Shown here: piece after piece, positions 20,626-33,031 of the stretch
Numbering within the stretch: position 1 is the first letter of the stretch
Layout of the letters: each line of letters begins with the position of its first letter
Assembly: GCA_029448655.1 (NCBI GenBank)
Contig: JACCLO010000004.1
Coordinates: forward strand, 1,054,001-1,118,000
From: Wolfiporia cocos
Lineage: Eukaryota; Basidiomycota; Agaricomycetes; Polyporales; Phaeolaceae
Reading direction: 5' to 3'
DNA: 64,000 nucleotides
Made by a program: the position numbers and the translations under genes
The notes under the pieces: model-generated
Seen by the model: only the letters and a program-made list of their open reading frames with translations
The model's database searches: none
Told to the model about the DNA's origin: nothing

Positions 20626-22020
20626 TCATGCGCCCGTAGGCAAGGAAAGAACGCACCGTAGCACAATCCGCGAATGGAGCTTTCCAGATGAGCGCTGCAC
20701 AAGCTGCGCATATACAGGCTCCAGTTCCTTGCCGAGATGCTCGAGCGAGTCCACGGCGACTACGAATCGAGTGACATGCGAAAGTTGAGGAAGACATAGA
20801 TCCTCTAGATCGGAACAACCTTAAGCGAACCGCGTTAGGCCTGCGAGGAGGTCTTCCGAGCTCATCTCCTATGACTTACAACGCGGATCGAGTGCTAGTT
20901 CTATTTCATTCAGCGCCTCGGAATTTATTAATGCGCAAATTGAGCGTAGCTGCTCTTGCAAGGCGGGCGCGAACCGACTATCTTGCCATTGGAAGCCTAG
21001 CTTGATAGAGCTAATCTTTACGTCATGCAATAGCAAGTCCGCTTAACACTGAATTAGTATCTATCATCTGTCAGGGACTCAGAAAATAAGCTGACCATCA
21101 AGGACAGGCAATTCACTCCGCATGTCGTCATCTGGAATATCGTGAATCTGCAGTTCCACTGTTTGAATCGTTGAACGCGCGGCAGACAACAGATTGTGCA
21201 ACAGGCTGAGCCCGTCATCTTGACGTTTCACGAAAAGGGTCAAGAGATCCGAAGGCGTCATCTGGCTTTTTACATGATGACATTGTTCCAGAAGAGAGGT
21301 CGCAGATAAGGCCGTGAGTATCTCGTCATCTAGCGTCCGAAAGCCGAAGCTAAAAGTGTTCAACTTGAGGAGAACCATCCATCGCCTCCTCCTGTCAACA
21401 GATGATCGGCGCTGAGTTGCAAATGTAACGCTGCCGAACTGGGCATTTTCGAGGCGGCTGAAAGCGCACACCAGCCTGGAAAACGTCTCGACCGAGGAGA
21501 AGTTGACGTCGTAAAGAGCGATGGTTGTGATTGAGGTGAAGGTGGAAAGCTGACGGTAGATGCTTGGATTGAAAACTCTCGTCTCCCAGTCTGCCACTCC
21601 ATCCGAGATTTGAAGACGCCTGGCTTGGAGAATTCCAGCCAGTATGGCTGCAAACGCTCCAAAATGTTTCAGGCTTGGGTTCCTTCCATGTATTTGCTGA
21701 CCGACCACAAAAGTGGTGCGCATAATGCGAGGTACAGCGCGGACGAGTCGCACTAGGTGTTGCACGTCCTCCACACTGAATAGGCCTCACGCACTAAGTA
21801 GGTTAAATTGGCTCCTGGAATACCATGCTCGACAAGCCAGCTCGCACGCCTTCAATGTCTCGGGTTTTCGCCCAAGGAAGTCGATTACAAATTCCCAGAC
21901 CTCTATTGGCAAACGGCCAAGAGCAGAATCTGAGGCAAGGCATGCATGCTGTGGGCTCTCCTCATCTGAAAAGACTCCATCGAGCTCTCTACTTATGTTG
22001 ATGTCTATGTAAGGATCCAT
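20626..22020 (-). pseudogene. F-box protein gene with an in-frame stop
   Basis: The first segment starts MDPYIDINISREL and contains an F-box, LPIEVWEFVIDFLG then CELACRAWYSRSQ. F-box proteins link substrates to SCF ubiquitin ligases. At 21787-21789 a TGA interrupts the frame. The same frame continues downstream as VEDVQHLVRLVRAVPRI and a long leucine-repeat-like body to 21079. Further 3' exons read IKLGFQWQDSRFAP and LCLPQLSHVTRFVVAVDSLE, ending at 20626. A GT-AG pair brackets the stop but would remove only 19 nt, too short for an intron. It is therefore likely a recently inactivated member of the expanded basidiomycete F-box family. A missed exon structure remains possible. Confidence 0.6.
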
Positions 22021-22780
22021 AACAGCGCTAAAGGTCAGGTAAGGCCATTGTCAAACATCTGGGACATCATTTTCAGCAAAATTGCTTACCAAGTTTCAGT
22101 GGAAAACGACTCGGCAGCTTAACGAGAAGCGACGGGGATGTTATAATCTTGAGGGGACATCACCACGAGTCCATGAGCTTGAAGCTGGTATAATAGCCGC
22201 CTGAGGCGATGATGCATCGATCTCGTATCACCAAGTGATCCATGTACGCGCCATGGTGAACGAGAGCATCGTGGCAGGGAGTAGGAATACAGTGTGACCT
22301 ATGCATCCGACGCGTGGTGCTCGAGGATAGCAACTGGATGCATTGAGCGAGAACCACCTTGCCCCATCGCCGTGAGACTCCTCGGTACAATATTGAATGC
22401 CAAGTCAGAAGCATATCTATTCATTGAATATGTACGAACGATCGAGGAGACCAGAATTGATTGGACAGATGACATCAAAGTATGCGACGGTGAATGTTAA
22501 TGCGTACCACGCTCGTCGCCCTACCTCGTGCATCAGAGAAGTTGCAGTATACGATGAGCCTGATGTACAGCATGCATTGATACTAACAATAGGTATCTCG
22601 ATCGACCACTCAGTGAGTCAAGCACCGCGACTCACCTAATGAGCTCCGAGTCAATAGCATCAGTATGTGAACTGGGACACGAGAGCCAGTGCTTGTGTAG
22701 AACGTGGCTTGATGTCACACCGATACTCGTGTGGGCGACTTTGAGCATCTATTAGATACACACGATCTCATTGACGATGC
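22021..22780. other. Spacer between F-box gene and P450
   Basis: Only short unrecognised ORFs are present. I see no supported gene. Confidence 0.4.
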
Positions 22781-24845
22781 TTATGCTGACCTTGTGAAAC
22801 CGGACGTAAAAGAGACTTCAGGCGGGATCTCTTTGCCAGCTTCGTCGTGTGCCTTGCCGATGTGTGAAGTAGCGATAATATTAGCCATCGCGAGCCAGAC
22901 GTCAATATCTGCCAAGAATCTTCCCGGACAAATCCTGCGTAGTATGGGGCTTAGTCAAATTACGTTAATTCAGGAAAACACACTGACCGACGACCAAAGC
23001 CGAAGACAAATGTGCGAGGGTCAACGGCTGCCTGTCTCCCATCTTCCCTTTCCTCAAACCTCTCAGGGTAGAACCGTGATGGCTCTGGATACATTTCAGG
23101 GTCGTGACTTATCTCGCTGCACCTTGCTAATCAAAGGACGTGAACAGGTGCTGGTTGTGGACATACCAGAGATTCGGAATGATTATGGACCTTGCAGGTA
23201 TATCATAGCCGCGATATACGTCATCTGACAAACTACAATGGGGAATCGCTGAAAGTAGAGTTACTTCAAAGCCAGATCAATAATAGGAAATTGAGATGCG
23301 CCATACCGAGTGGATTCACGACACGCCATCTATCAGAAATCGCATCAAATCAGGAAAATCAAGAGCAGCAATAGTCTCTGGCTCACCGATATGTCTCTTT
23401 CAGTATACACTCAAGATAGGGCAGGTTGTCACGATCCTCCAGATCAGGGAGCCGCTCGGCACCTATAACGCGATCCATTTCTTGCTGAGCCTTCGCAAGG
23501 ACGTCCGGATACACCACCATGGCTAGAAGAAAGGTCAACAATGTAGCCGTGGTCTTCGAGACTCATATGAGCTGTTATGGTGCATAGGTCATGGTGTGTA
23601 GGTCTTACTGTTTCCGTACCGGCTGTACGCCATGTAAGTGCTAGCACATATTCCCCGTTTTCGCGACGCACCTGCATATATAAGACCAGTCAGCTCGACG
23701 ATGTCACCCTCAGCCTCTTTCGTCAGCTGTCCATCACCGCTGATCTCTTCAAGTAAAGATGCGGTTAGCGAAGGTGTAGCAGACCCGGATGCCTGTGTAT
23801 TGCAGTTATAATAGGTGTTCACTCCGGCCTAGAGTTCCCAGGATCTCACCATTTGGTCCCGGACCAAAGCAAAGGGTACGTCCATCATCTGCCTGACAAG
23901 TCGACGGAATCTTTCTGCCTCCTTTCTAAATGTTATACCTGGTATCCACGATGGAACATATTTTACTTTGCACACCAACTCAACAATCAACAACCAATGG
24001 AGTGAGAAGATGAGGAAACGTACATATAGGCATGAAGTCGATGTGTGTTGTACCAGGAGGCCCATATGCAACGACTCCTTGCAAAGCCTGATCAGCGACA
24101 TCAACGAAGGCGTCCTCTGTGGACGTCACAGCATGTCCATATGTAATCTCCATCATTAATGTGCCTGCATATCTGGCCACATTGGATCAGTCTAGCACAT
24201 TACAACAAATCCATTGACGCAGCACATTTTGAGGTGGTCCTCGAAACGTTCCGGGGTCGCGAAGAGGCCAGCAATTAGCGCATGAAGTGCTCTTAGCTGC
24301 AGCGGGCGATACTTGTCAAGTGCAGACTTGTCACCAAAAGCGGCCCGCATCCAGGCCCTGTGTTTGCGGAATCGTTCCGTTGTCGACATTTCTGTGAAGG
24401 TCGCTCGGAACTCTGTCCTGTAGCATGTGCCTGAGCGGTATGAAATTATATGATGGCTACGTACTCACATCTCATCCAGATATACGAAACGAGGCCTGTC
24501 TGAGTAGTTCTTGCTTCTCGTCGCGAGCAGATCTTGGGCTGTGGACAAGGAGTTGATGATTATTGCCGGCGTGTTGAAGAATCGGGCATATACAATATCG
24601 CCTACGCACGCCGTTACTCTCTGTATGATCTCAAATCACTGCCAACTTAACTAACCATATTTCCTGCCCCATTGTCCGAAAGTCACTTCCTGGCGCGTGC
24701 TAGGAAGTTGAAGTATATTTCCGAGCAACGGAAGTCGCTTAGGTCCCGGCGGCAAGTTCAGAGGACGCTGGGATGAAATCCTTAAAAACCAGATGAAAGG
24801 CAAGAGTATTGCGAGGACTGCGCTAGCTACCACTTCCTGGTTCAT
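22781..24845 (-). CDS. Microsomal cytochrome P450 (possibly degraded)
   Basis: The first exon at 24845 gives a membrane anchor ([14 protein letters not shown]) followed by the proline hinge [12 protein letters not shown]. Later exons give [20 protein letters not shown] and [14 protein letters not shown]. An I-helix-like AGTET is followed by [16 protein letters not shown], then [17 protein letters not shown]. The meander reads [15 protein letters not shown], and the heme loop FGFGRR-ICPG is split by an intron and includes the Cys ligand. The last exon ends [16 protein letters not shown] then TAA at 22781. Related P450s usually continue 15-25 residues further. At the I-helix I could not find splice sites that keep the frame, so a small defect may exist. 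Substrate is unknown; the layout resembles the large agaricomycete P450 families. Confidence 0.75.
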
Positions 24846-25511
24846 ATGGATGACGATATCTCTAGAGACGAGAGTACTTCACGGATGAGCCACCGACCTT
24901 TATGATTTCAAAGCAAAGGGTCCATCAGACCGCAGCAGTGCTGGCAGACATAATGCCAGCATCATAACACGAGGCATGCCAGTCGATTCAATGCTTCGCG
25001 AAGGCTCGATTCATTAAGCCCTAGCCAGTCTCCTCCTTGATTGAATTACTCGTTAGCATCACCTGTGAAGAGTTCGAGCGCGTTGAAGTCATGGCTTGAC
25101 TCATTGAGTTACGGGCGGCGAAGCTGTATACTTCGGGGCTAGTGCGACACGGGGCATCGAATAGGCGAGTCCTGTGGGAACCCCGCTTCGCAAGTCCAGG
25201 TTCATTGAGGGTTCAGATAACATGTGACTACGAGATCTCTTCCTGGCAATGTTCGAGTGCAAGGAATTGCGGTAACGTATAGGAGAATCGAGCCGATGCA
25301 GTATTCTATACACGGTCAGGTACGAAGCCATTGGAAAATAATGCACAACAACATTACGTCATATGAACTTGCCCAGTATGAGACGGAGCGCATTATAACT
25401 CTCAGTTCAGCGCTTTGTTTTCCAGACGCGATTGGAACTGAGTTCATCTGCTGAAATTGCTATACCTCAGGATTGTACAAATTTGTTGTGACTGACGCGA
25501 ATCAAGAGTTC
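24846..25511. other. Divergent spacer between P450 and YSA1-like gene
   Basis: This holds the 5' flanks of both genes. No other feature is supported. Confidence 0.5.
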
Positions 25512-25619
25512 ATGTTCATATCTGCACTAGCAAGCATCCGCTACTCGACAAGCAGACTAACTCGCGGGAACTCCGTCGGAAACCCACTCAGGAGCTCTTT
25601 TACTCTATCTACACGCGTG

Positions 25620-26686
25620 ATGTCGCAAACACCTAAGATCCTGTCTGTAGAGGAACTGCCAACTTCTGAGGCAAAGTAAGCAGACACTAGCAACGAACGC
25701 TTGTGCACCGATATGCGTCTGATCGCGCGGCTACAGGTGGGTTACATTGAAGAAGATACACTGGAGCGATCCAGAAGGCAAACAGGTATGAGCTCAACAC
25801 CGCGAGATGCGGCCGGCGATAACGTATATTATCACATTACGCGTAGAGGACATGGGAGTGCGCGGAGAGGACCACGAGAGGTTCTTCAGGCATTGATGGT
25901 GGATACAAATGCTGTCGGCGGTATCTTCGCTCACATTTCTTGCCAGCTGTTGCCATCTTGGCTATTCTGCGTTCCGAGAGCAATGCCTTCCGGCCTTCTA
26001 CAGTGATTGTAGAGCAATTCCGAGCGCCCGTAGGCAAATTCGTTGTAGGTCAGTAGTATTGATGACGGGCGCGAATGACTATGTATTAACAACAAGAATA
26101 GAGCTGCCTGCAGGTATTGGACTAGCGATCCTTCGACTTGTTGCGCCATTAACATCGGTTTTGATGAGGCCTCATCGATGAAGGAGAAACAGCAGAAGAT
26201 GCAGCGATACGCGAGCTCGAGGAGGAGACGGGATTCAAAGCTAAAAGAGTTCTTGAGTCCTCACCTCTACAAGTTTGTGACCCAGGTAACATCATGGCCA
26301 AGATGATGATTGCACAAGTCGATGACTGACGCTACCAACGAAGGCATGACAACCGCAAATATGAAGCTCGTTGCAGTCGACGTGCCCTTTCCTGACCAGC
26401 TCGAGGTATCCGAGCAGAAATTAGATGCAGGTGAATTTATCACCACCCGCATCGTCGAACTTCCCAAGCTCGCTGCGGAGCTCAAAGGTGAGTTTGAGCA
26501 GCGTATATCTGCAGCGAGGCTGACAAACTACTCATTAGAATACGAGAAGAAGGTATGGCATTCATGGGCTGTCGCGTACTTCTTATTCAAAGATCGGACA
26601 CATAGGGCTATGTAGTCGATGCGAGGCTGTCACACTTCGCATCTGGATACGAAATGGCGGAAAAGCTGCGGAACATGTCTTTCTGA
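25620..26686 (+). CDS. YSA1: ADP-ribose pyrophosphatase, Nudix hydrolase
   Basis: YSA1-type enzymes split ADP-ribose into AMP and ribose 5-phosphate. The gene has about eight small exons. From ATG 25620: [19 protein letters not shown], then [66 protein letters not shown], then the Nudix box [18 protein letters not shown] with the REx2EE metal-binding core. Next come [34 protein letters not shown] and finally [18 protein letters not shown], stopping at 26684-26686. Each junction keeps the frame with GT-AG introns. An upstream in-frame ATG at 25512 would add about 36 residues rich in Arg/Ser with almost no acidic residues, which look like a mitochondrial presequence. The enzyme may therefore exist in two locations. 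Confidence 0.88.
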
Positions 26687-26850
26687 AATCAGCGGAACAC
26701 AACTATCTAATGAACATGCGTAACGAGACGTTCGAATGCTAAGCCTGTAATCCGACACGAATGCGTCCTATATCGATGAGCACTAGCACTAAGATGCATA
26801 CAGTACATGTATAATGAACACCTCGAGAAATAGACGAGACAGATGCTGCA

Positions 26851-29477
26851 TCAATGATGGGCCTTCTTGGCTCGGTCTATATGGGCCCTTAGCTTCTGCT
26901 GCTTTTCTCTCAGCGAGGCCTTCTTCTTGCCCTTGACCGCGCCACTGGCGATGATCATCATGAGTGGTTTATTTCGCGCCTTCTCCCTGTTCGTGGAACT
27001 ACTCGGGTTGGCCTTCTTCTTCTTGCCCTTAAGCGAGCCGAACTTCTCCCGTCCTTCGCGGCCCTTCTCCATTGACGCAATCCGCTCAGCGTAGTCAGCC
27101 TTTGCCTTTTTGCGAGGACCAAGGATATCGTTCTCCGAGATGAACGTCTCCTCGGTGTTCCCTGCTTGTGAGGCTGCCTTCTTGTTTGCCTCCAGATTAG
27201 CGAGCTTCCGCTTGGCGGCGGATCCACCGCCGTGTTCAACCGCTTTCGAGGCGGCTTGTATGCGCAGATCGTTCAGCAACGCGAAGTCAGCAGGCGTAAG
27301 AATCTGGCGAATATGTTAATACAAGCTGAAATAGGTTACCGAGTTTATTACACACCTTGGTAGTGGCCAACGAAGAGATGCGAGCTGCAGCACTGTCTTC
27401 AGTTGGAGTAGCTTCGCTTTCTTCCGCCTTGCCCTTCGCCTTCGTCTTCCCTTTCGAAGGTTGCTTCTCTCCTTCATCTTCACTGTCGCTAATCTCAAGG
27501 TCCTCGTCACCATCCGAGTCAACGTCAATCCAACCGTCCGAGGACTCATCCGACGAATCGGTCTCAACATCCAAACCCTCCCATCCGGCCTCGTCATCAT
27601 CGTCTTCCTCACCCGATGCAACCCCCTCCTCTTCCCTCAGTTTCTTCAAATGGTCCTCCAACAGCTACAGAAAGCATAATCAGCTGACGTGACGAACAGA
27701 GTGATCCAACAGGTACGTACCACCAGACCCTCAATATCGACCGCAGCATCCGTGCTATGTCCAAACGGCAACGGCTGACTTCCGCTCGCCATCCCCATGC
27801 TCGCCTCCTTTCCTCGCTGTCTCCGCTTGAGCATTCCGGGATTCACCTCGCGGAAGAGCTGCAGCAGTCCTCGCGCGGCCGCCACGGCCGCCTTATCCCT
27901 GCTCTTCCTATACTCCACCAGGTCGCCGAGCAGGTCCTCCTCCATCGCCCACGGCTGCCGCCTGCACACCTCGCGTATCGCGTTCAGGCCCGCAGCGATG
28001 ACTTCGCTTCCCACTCCGGGATGCACGAATTCGTGTGCGAGCTTGCGCACGATCGGTGTAAGCGCGTCGGGCGGCGTGAAGTCATGCACGGACTGCGCGA
28101 GCGCGACAAGAATGGAGGGAATGCGCAGCTGGTGGTAGGTGAGGTATTTCATGATGTAGGTGTAGAATCCGAGCACACAGAGCTTGTGCGCGCCCATCAC
28201 ACGCGAGAGGAGCTGCATCATGAGTATCTTGTGGTCGAGGGAGAAACGCTTGTCGTAGCGATTCAAATTGTCGTAAAGCTTCTCGCCGAACGCTTGTGGA
28301 TCATTGAGAAGCTGTAGAGCGGGGAAGTTGGCTGTTGCTGCCTCTGCCTTCTTCTTTTGTTTCTGATTATGCACGTACATCAGTCTCAGGAATTTCGCAT
28401 ACAACAGTAAACTTACAGTTTTGATCGACTTGATTGTCTTCGCAATCTTCTTGTCTCCGCTCCTCGTCTTCTTGTTAATTTCCCTACGGTGCTGGAGAGC
28501 TTTCACGTCCGGTTCCTAGTGCTTATTAGTATATCGGAGTTAAGGTCAAGCCAATACACGCACATCGTCACTTTCGTCGTCGCTGTCCTCCTCCTCATCG
28601 CTATTAAGGAAGAAGTGAAGGGAGGCGCTCTGAACCTTGACCACAGGGTGGAAGCATCCAAGCGAAACAATCGACACAGTCTTTGCATCATTCCTGGAAA
28701 AACAAGTCAGCTCAAGCACGCAGCGGACCCAAAGCGGCACAGCAGACTCACCAGATCCCCTTCTTCCATAGCTCCTTTGTCAACACAATCGCCCACATCG
28801 CCTCGCTTCCATCAGCAGCACGATTCTTGCCCTTGTCGCCGACTACCTCCGCTTCCATCCCACGCTCGACCATGCCGAAGAGCATCGCCTGCACGGCGCG
28901 GTTCAGCTTGTGGTTCTTCGTGCGCAGGTTTGCAGTACGGATATCTGAAAGGATCGTGCGTCTGATGAACACACGAAGTGCTGAGGAGGTTGTGCGGGGT
29001 AAAAGCGGAAATAGGGTCTTGAGCAGCCTACCTGGGACGTCAGTGTGAGTCGTTCCTGAGAACAGGGTAGAGAACGCACGCGATGGATGTAATGACATCT
29101 TTATTCCTCAGCATAACAAGGTTCTGCACGAGGGACTTGCGGGTATCCGGGGAAAGCGTCCCATAGTTCTCCAAAAGCAGTGTGGAGATTTGGTCCGGGA
29201 ACTCTGCAGTCTCCTTAGGATAGCATTGGGCGACCTGAAGACGACATTTCGGACCTTTAACTTGCAAGAGAGAGGATGATATGCATACCTGAGCAATGAA
29301 TGTAACCAGCTCCCTGAAGTGTTGAGCCTGCTCGTCCGGGTTAATCTGGAATATCTGCCTGATGCTGTTATAGTGGTTCCATTGCTGCAGGAACTCCTCC
29401 TTGTATGCGGCGGGATCGCGTTTTATGAGGTTTTGCAGCTGAGGCAAGTTGGAAGTGAGCAGGACACCGCGACCCAT
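26851..29477 (-). CDS. SDA1: SDA1 ribosome-biogenesis protein
   Basis: SDA1 acts in nucleolar maturation and export of the 60S subunit. The start MGRGVLLTSNLPQLQ at 29477 matches the family N-terminus and continues with DPAAYKEEFLQQWNHY. Later exons give YPKETAEFPDQISTLLLENY, then HRREINKKTRSGDKKIAKT and YDKRFSLDHKILMMQLLSRV. The C-terminal part has a long acidic segment at about 27320-27640 (Asp/Glu/Ser-rich) and the conserved ending ILTPADFALLNDLRIQAA, with a Lys-rich nuclear tail (KGKKKASLREKQQKLRAHI). Five or more introns are present and I saw no frame damage. It converges with the YSA1-like gene with a spacer of about 165 bp. Confidence 0.9.
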
Positions 29478-29906
29478 ATTGCAGTACCGAAGAGTCAAAA
29501 CGTGGAAGATGCCTCCGACGTTCCGTAAATTTCTTGATCGCGACTGCCAAAACAGATCAGGTACAAGGCTCTTGAGCAACAGAGCCAAACAGCCGCATAT
29601 CCGTCGATCAAACATCCGCTGAGTTTGAATTACAACGATACAACCTTGCATTACTCACTGGCCAGCTGACAAAATTAACAAAAAAAGCTCTGTGGTCCGA
29701 TGCATTCTCTGAATAATCATCGCGCACAGATGCGCCATTTGGGGGAGTCAATAGTACATGTCTCAAATTCTCACACATAACGTTACGACACAGCAAGTAG
29801 ATAGCAACCAGGAGCACCCAAAATGTCCACAATACGTCTCAAAATCTAAATCAACACATGAGGACGTTGCTTTATCCCCAATATATGTTACATACGAGGG
29901 CAGATA
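29478..29906. other. 5' flank of SDA1
   Basis: Probable SDA1 promoter and 3' flank of the RGG gene. No other feature is supported. Confidence 0.45.
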
Positions 29907-30805
29907 TCACGAGGCCGCGGCAGCTGGCGTTGTCACAGCAGGGCTTTCTTCCGTCAACTTTTCGGTAGGAGGTGCCTGTGCAGCCATTCTGCCTCGTCCG
30001 CGTCCACGACCGCGTCCACCGCGACCGCGAACTGCGCCACCGCGGAATGCACCGCGAATGCCGATTGAAGCGCGCGGCGCTCTATCAGCATCGTCGCCCT
30101 CTTCGGGCCTTCGTGCTGATTTCCAGTCCTGTGTAGGCTTTCCTGAATCCCATTCGCGACCTTGTATCTGTAGCAATAATGAGTAACGATAGGTCCGGTG
30201 ACGTTACGAGATGTGGACCTTCTCCATCTTCCTGCGAGCGTTTTGCTCGCGCGTACGGTCGATGTTTTCCTGTACCTTCTTCGTTTTGGCTGCTTTAATG
30301 CGATCCGCTTCCTGCGTCTTCTTGAATGCGTCTTCATCGGCTTGTACATCCTGCGCCGAGATCAGTAAATAAGGAATTGAGACACGATGTTGACCCACCG
30401 CGCGCCTCTGCTTGATCCTCTCGTTCTGTTCTCGGATACGTGCCATACGCTCCGTCAGCTCTTGTTCGCTCAATTTATCCTACGAAAGCTGTTATACTTT
30501 CACACTCATTCTGCGAGCGATAAACATACGCGTTGCGCACCACCGGTCTTCACGCGCTCTGGGTTCACATAGGGCTTCTTCTTCTCCTTTGCATTGCCCT
30601 CGGACGTTGGAGACTTTGCCTCCTCTTCTGCAGATGTGTTCTGTGTTATTTCCGCAGGTCTCGCCGCATCCGATTGCTCCGCCGGCGCCACAGAGGCTTC
30701 GACCGCAGGCGGTTCGCTCGAGCCAGAGGGCTCCGGGTCGTCCTTGATTTTCAGCGCGTCGAGATCCAGCCCGAGGGAGTTGGCAGCGTCCGCAGAGTTG
30801 TCCAT
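29907..30805 (-). CDS. Coiled-coil protein with RGG box, CCDC9-like
   Basis: The first exon starts MDNSADAANSLGLDLDALK and is acidic with KPYVNPERVKTGG. The next exons give LSEQELTERMARIREQNER and a highly charged helix, ADEDAFKKTQEADRIKAAK then KVQENIDRTREQNARRKMEK. The last exon gives QGREWDSGKPTQDWKS and a C-terminal run of RGG/RGR repeats (RGRGGRGRGRGRGR). The pattern (short repeated ARIREQNER-type helices plus Arg/Gly tail) resembles CCDC9-type RNA-associated proteins, but I cannot assign a function. The RGG tail suggests RNA binding. It is transcribed divergently from PGK1. Confidence 0.7.
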
Positions 30806-31027
30806 TGCTTCGGAAGAGGTTTGCGCGGAAGAGAGAGGCTAGAAAGGGGTCCGAGTCCGAGAAAAGCACTGGTTCGAGGCGAGTAAGGTCGCGCCTGCGC
30901 CGAGATCTGCGCGGCTCGCGGAGTGTGATCTCATTATTCTGGATTCTGGTGCGGTCCCTAATCGATTGGTATAAAACCCCTCGCCACTCGGGTTCGCTCG
31001 CCCCAATCTATCCCTCCATCGTCCACC
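30806..31027 (+). promoter_or_regulatory. Divergent promoter, PGK1 side with CCAAT and TATA boxes
   Basis: Only 222 bp separate the two start codons. On the PGK1 side an inverted CCAAT (ATTGG, 30965-30969) directly precedes TATAAAA (30970-30976), about 55 bp before the ATG, followed by a pyrimidine-rich stretch. This is the layout of a strong fungal glycolytic promoter. Confidence 0.65.
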
Positions 31028-32530
31028 ATGTCGCTCTCCAACAAGCTCTCCATCACCGACCTTGACCTCAAGGGCAAGCGCGTCCTCATCCGCGTCGACT
31101 TCAATGTCCCGATGCAGGATGGCAAGGTCACCAACCCCGCTGTAAGTTCACCATATCTTGCAATCGACCGCGATGGCCAAACAGCGCGCAGCGTATCGTT
31201 GCAGCACTCCCAACGATCAAGTATGCATTGGACAATGGTACGCATCTGTCGTACAAATTACCGCGGAATTTCTGACTCGCCGCGCAGGTGCCGCGAAGGT
31301 GATCCTTATGTCCCATCTCGGCCGGCCCAACGGCCAGGTCACGCCCAAATACTCGCTCGAGCCCGTCTCGAGGGAGCTTGAGACGCACCTCGGCAAGCCC
31401 GTCACCTTCGTGCACGGTTCCGTCGGGCCCGACGTCGAGAAGGCCGTCGCGGACGCCGCCCCGGGCTCCGTCCTCCTGCTTGAGAACCTCCGGTTCCACA
31501 TCGAGGAGGAGGGCTCCGCAAAGGACAAGGAGGGAAAGAAGACCAAGGCGGACCCCGCCAAGGTCACCGAGTTCCGCGAGGGCCTCACCCGCCTCGGCGA
31601 TGTGTACGTCAACGACGCGTTCGGCACTGCGCACCGCGCGCACTCCAGCATGGTCGGCGTGAAGCTCTCCCAGCGTGCCGCCGGCTTCCTCATGAAGAAG
31701 GAGCTCGACTACTTCGCAAAGGCACTGGAGAAACCCGAGCGCCCCTTCCTCGCCATCCTCGGCGGTGCCAAGGTCTCGGACAAGATTCAACTCATCGAGA
31801 ACATGCTTGACAAGGTGTGCGACGACGTATACCGACAGAACTTGGTTCTCACGTCCTGTAGGTCAACTCGCTCATCATCTGTGGTGGTATGGCCTTCACG
31901 TTTAAGAAGACGCTCGACAACGTCGCCATCGGCAACTCTCTCTTCGACGCGGCCGGTTCTGAGAAGGTCGCTGTGCTTGTAGAGAAGGCCAAGGCGAACA
32001 ACATCAAGGTCGTCTTCCCTGTTGACTTCATCACCGCAGACAAGTTCGACAAGGACGCGACGACGGGCACTGCGGACGACACGAACGGCATCCCCGACGG
32101 CTGGATGGGTCTCGACGCTGGCCCCAAGTCGCGCGAACTCTTCCGCACGACCGTACTCGAGGCGAAGACCATCCTCTGGAACGGGTGAGTGGCCCCGTTG
32201 CTCTAGCACGAGCCTCCGGTGACATTGCTCCCGCAGCCCCCCGGGTGTATTCGAATTCCCTAAGTTTGCGGAGGGCTCCAAGGCTCTCCTCGACGCGACG
32301 GTTGAGGCGGCACAGAAGGGCGCAACTGTCATCGTTGGCGGTGGTGACACAGCCACCGTCGTCGCTCAACACGGTCTCGAGGACAAGCTCAGCCATGTCA
32401 GCACTGGTGGTGGCGCCAGTCTCGAGCTCCTTGAGGGCAAGGTGAGGCATTCTCCCAGATCCTCTCAACATCACTACAGCAGCTGTCATTTCAGACTCTC
32501 CCCGGTGTCGCCGAGCTCAGCGAGAAGTAA
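31028..32530 (+). CDS. PGK1: Phosphoglycerate kinase
   Basis: This glycolytic enzyme makes ATP and 3-phosphoglycerate from 1,3-bisphosphoglycerate in the cytosol. The start [18 protein letters not shown] precedes the family signature [14 protein letters not shown]. Further conserved parts are [90 protein letters not shown], the C-lobe [43 protein letters not shown] and [16 protein letters not shown]. It ends [10 protein letters not shown] with TAA at 32528-32530. Five introns interrupt the gene, the last two with clear phase agreement. Third positions are strongly C-rich, as expected for a highly expressed gene. Confidence 0.97.
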
Positions 32531-33031
32531 GTGTGTCGCGTCGGAAGGAAAGAAGGTAATGACTATGCGCTGTACGTATAGACGGAAGCCTGAGGAAGCA
32601 AAGGCAGTGCTGTAAGTGAAGAAGACAAACAGGTAGAATACGCGTTGTAGTATTGTTGCAATAATGGTGATTATGGGCACAATGCTCTTAACCGCAAGAG
32701 CTGCGTGCTTCTGAGCTCGACATACGCGAGTTTGGCTTTTGGTTAGACGACTTTCGCAGAGCTCAGGTTTTGCTTGGTCAAGATCATGTGACGTTCGCGA
32801 CGCACGACACGCCACAGACGCGTCGCCGACTCAGCTTGTATGAACGCGTCGAAACCGCATGAACGGTGCTAGCTGTGCAACATCCCGCAGGAGTTCATCT
32901 ATAGGCATAGAATCCGCGAACCCAGAGCTTAACAAGCTATATCCAGCTCAATCCACACATCCAAGACGTTTCGAATAATCGCGAGTCGTCTATATAGATC
33001 TCCGGATCACCCCCTTCGCATTGTTAGGAAC
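32531..33031. other. Spacer between PGK1 and PNK1
   Basis: PGK1 3' flank and PNK1 promoter. No other feature is supported. Confidence 0.5.

Noticed and set aside
22731..23228. Plus-strand ORF over the P450 3' half
   Set aside because: The minus strand carries clear P450 motifs through the same bases.
31128..31790. Long antisense ORFs over PGK1
   Set aside because: These are shadows of strongly biased third positions in a highly expressed gene.
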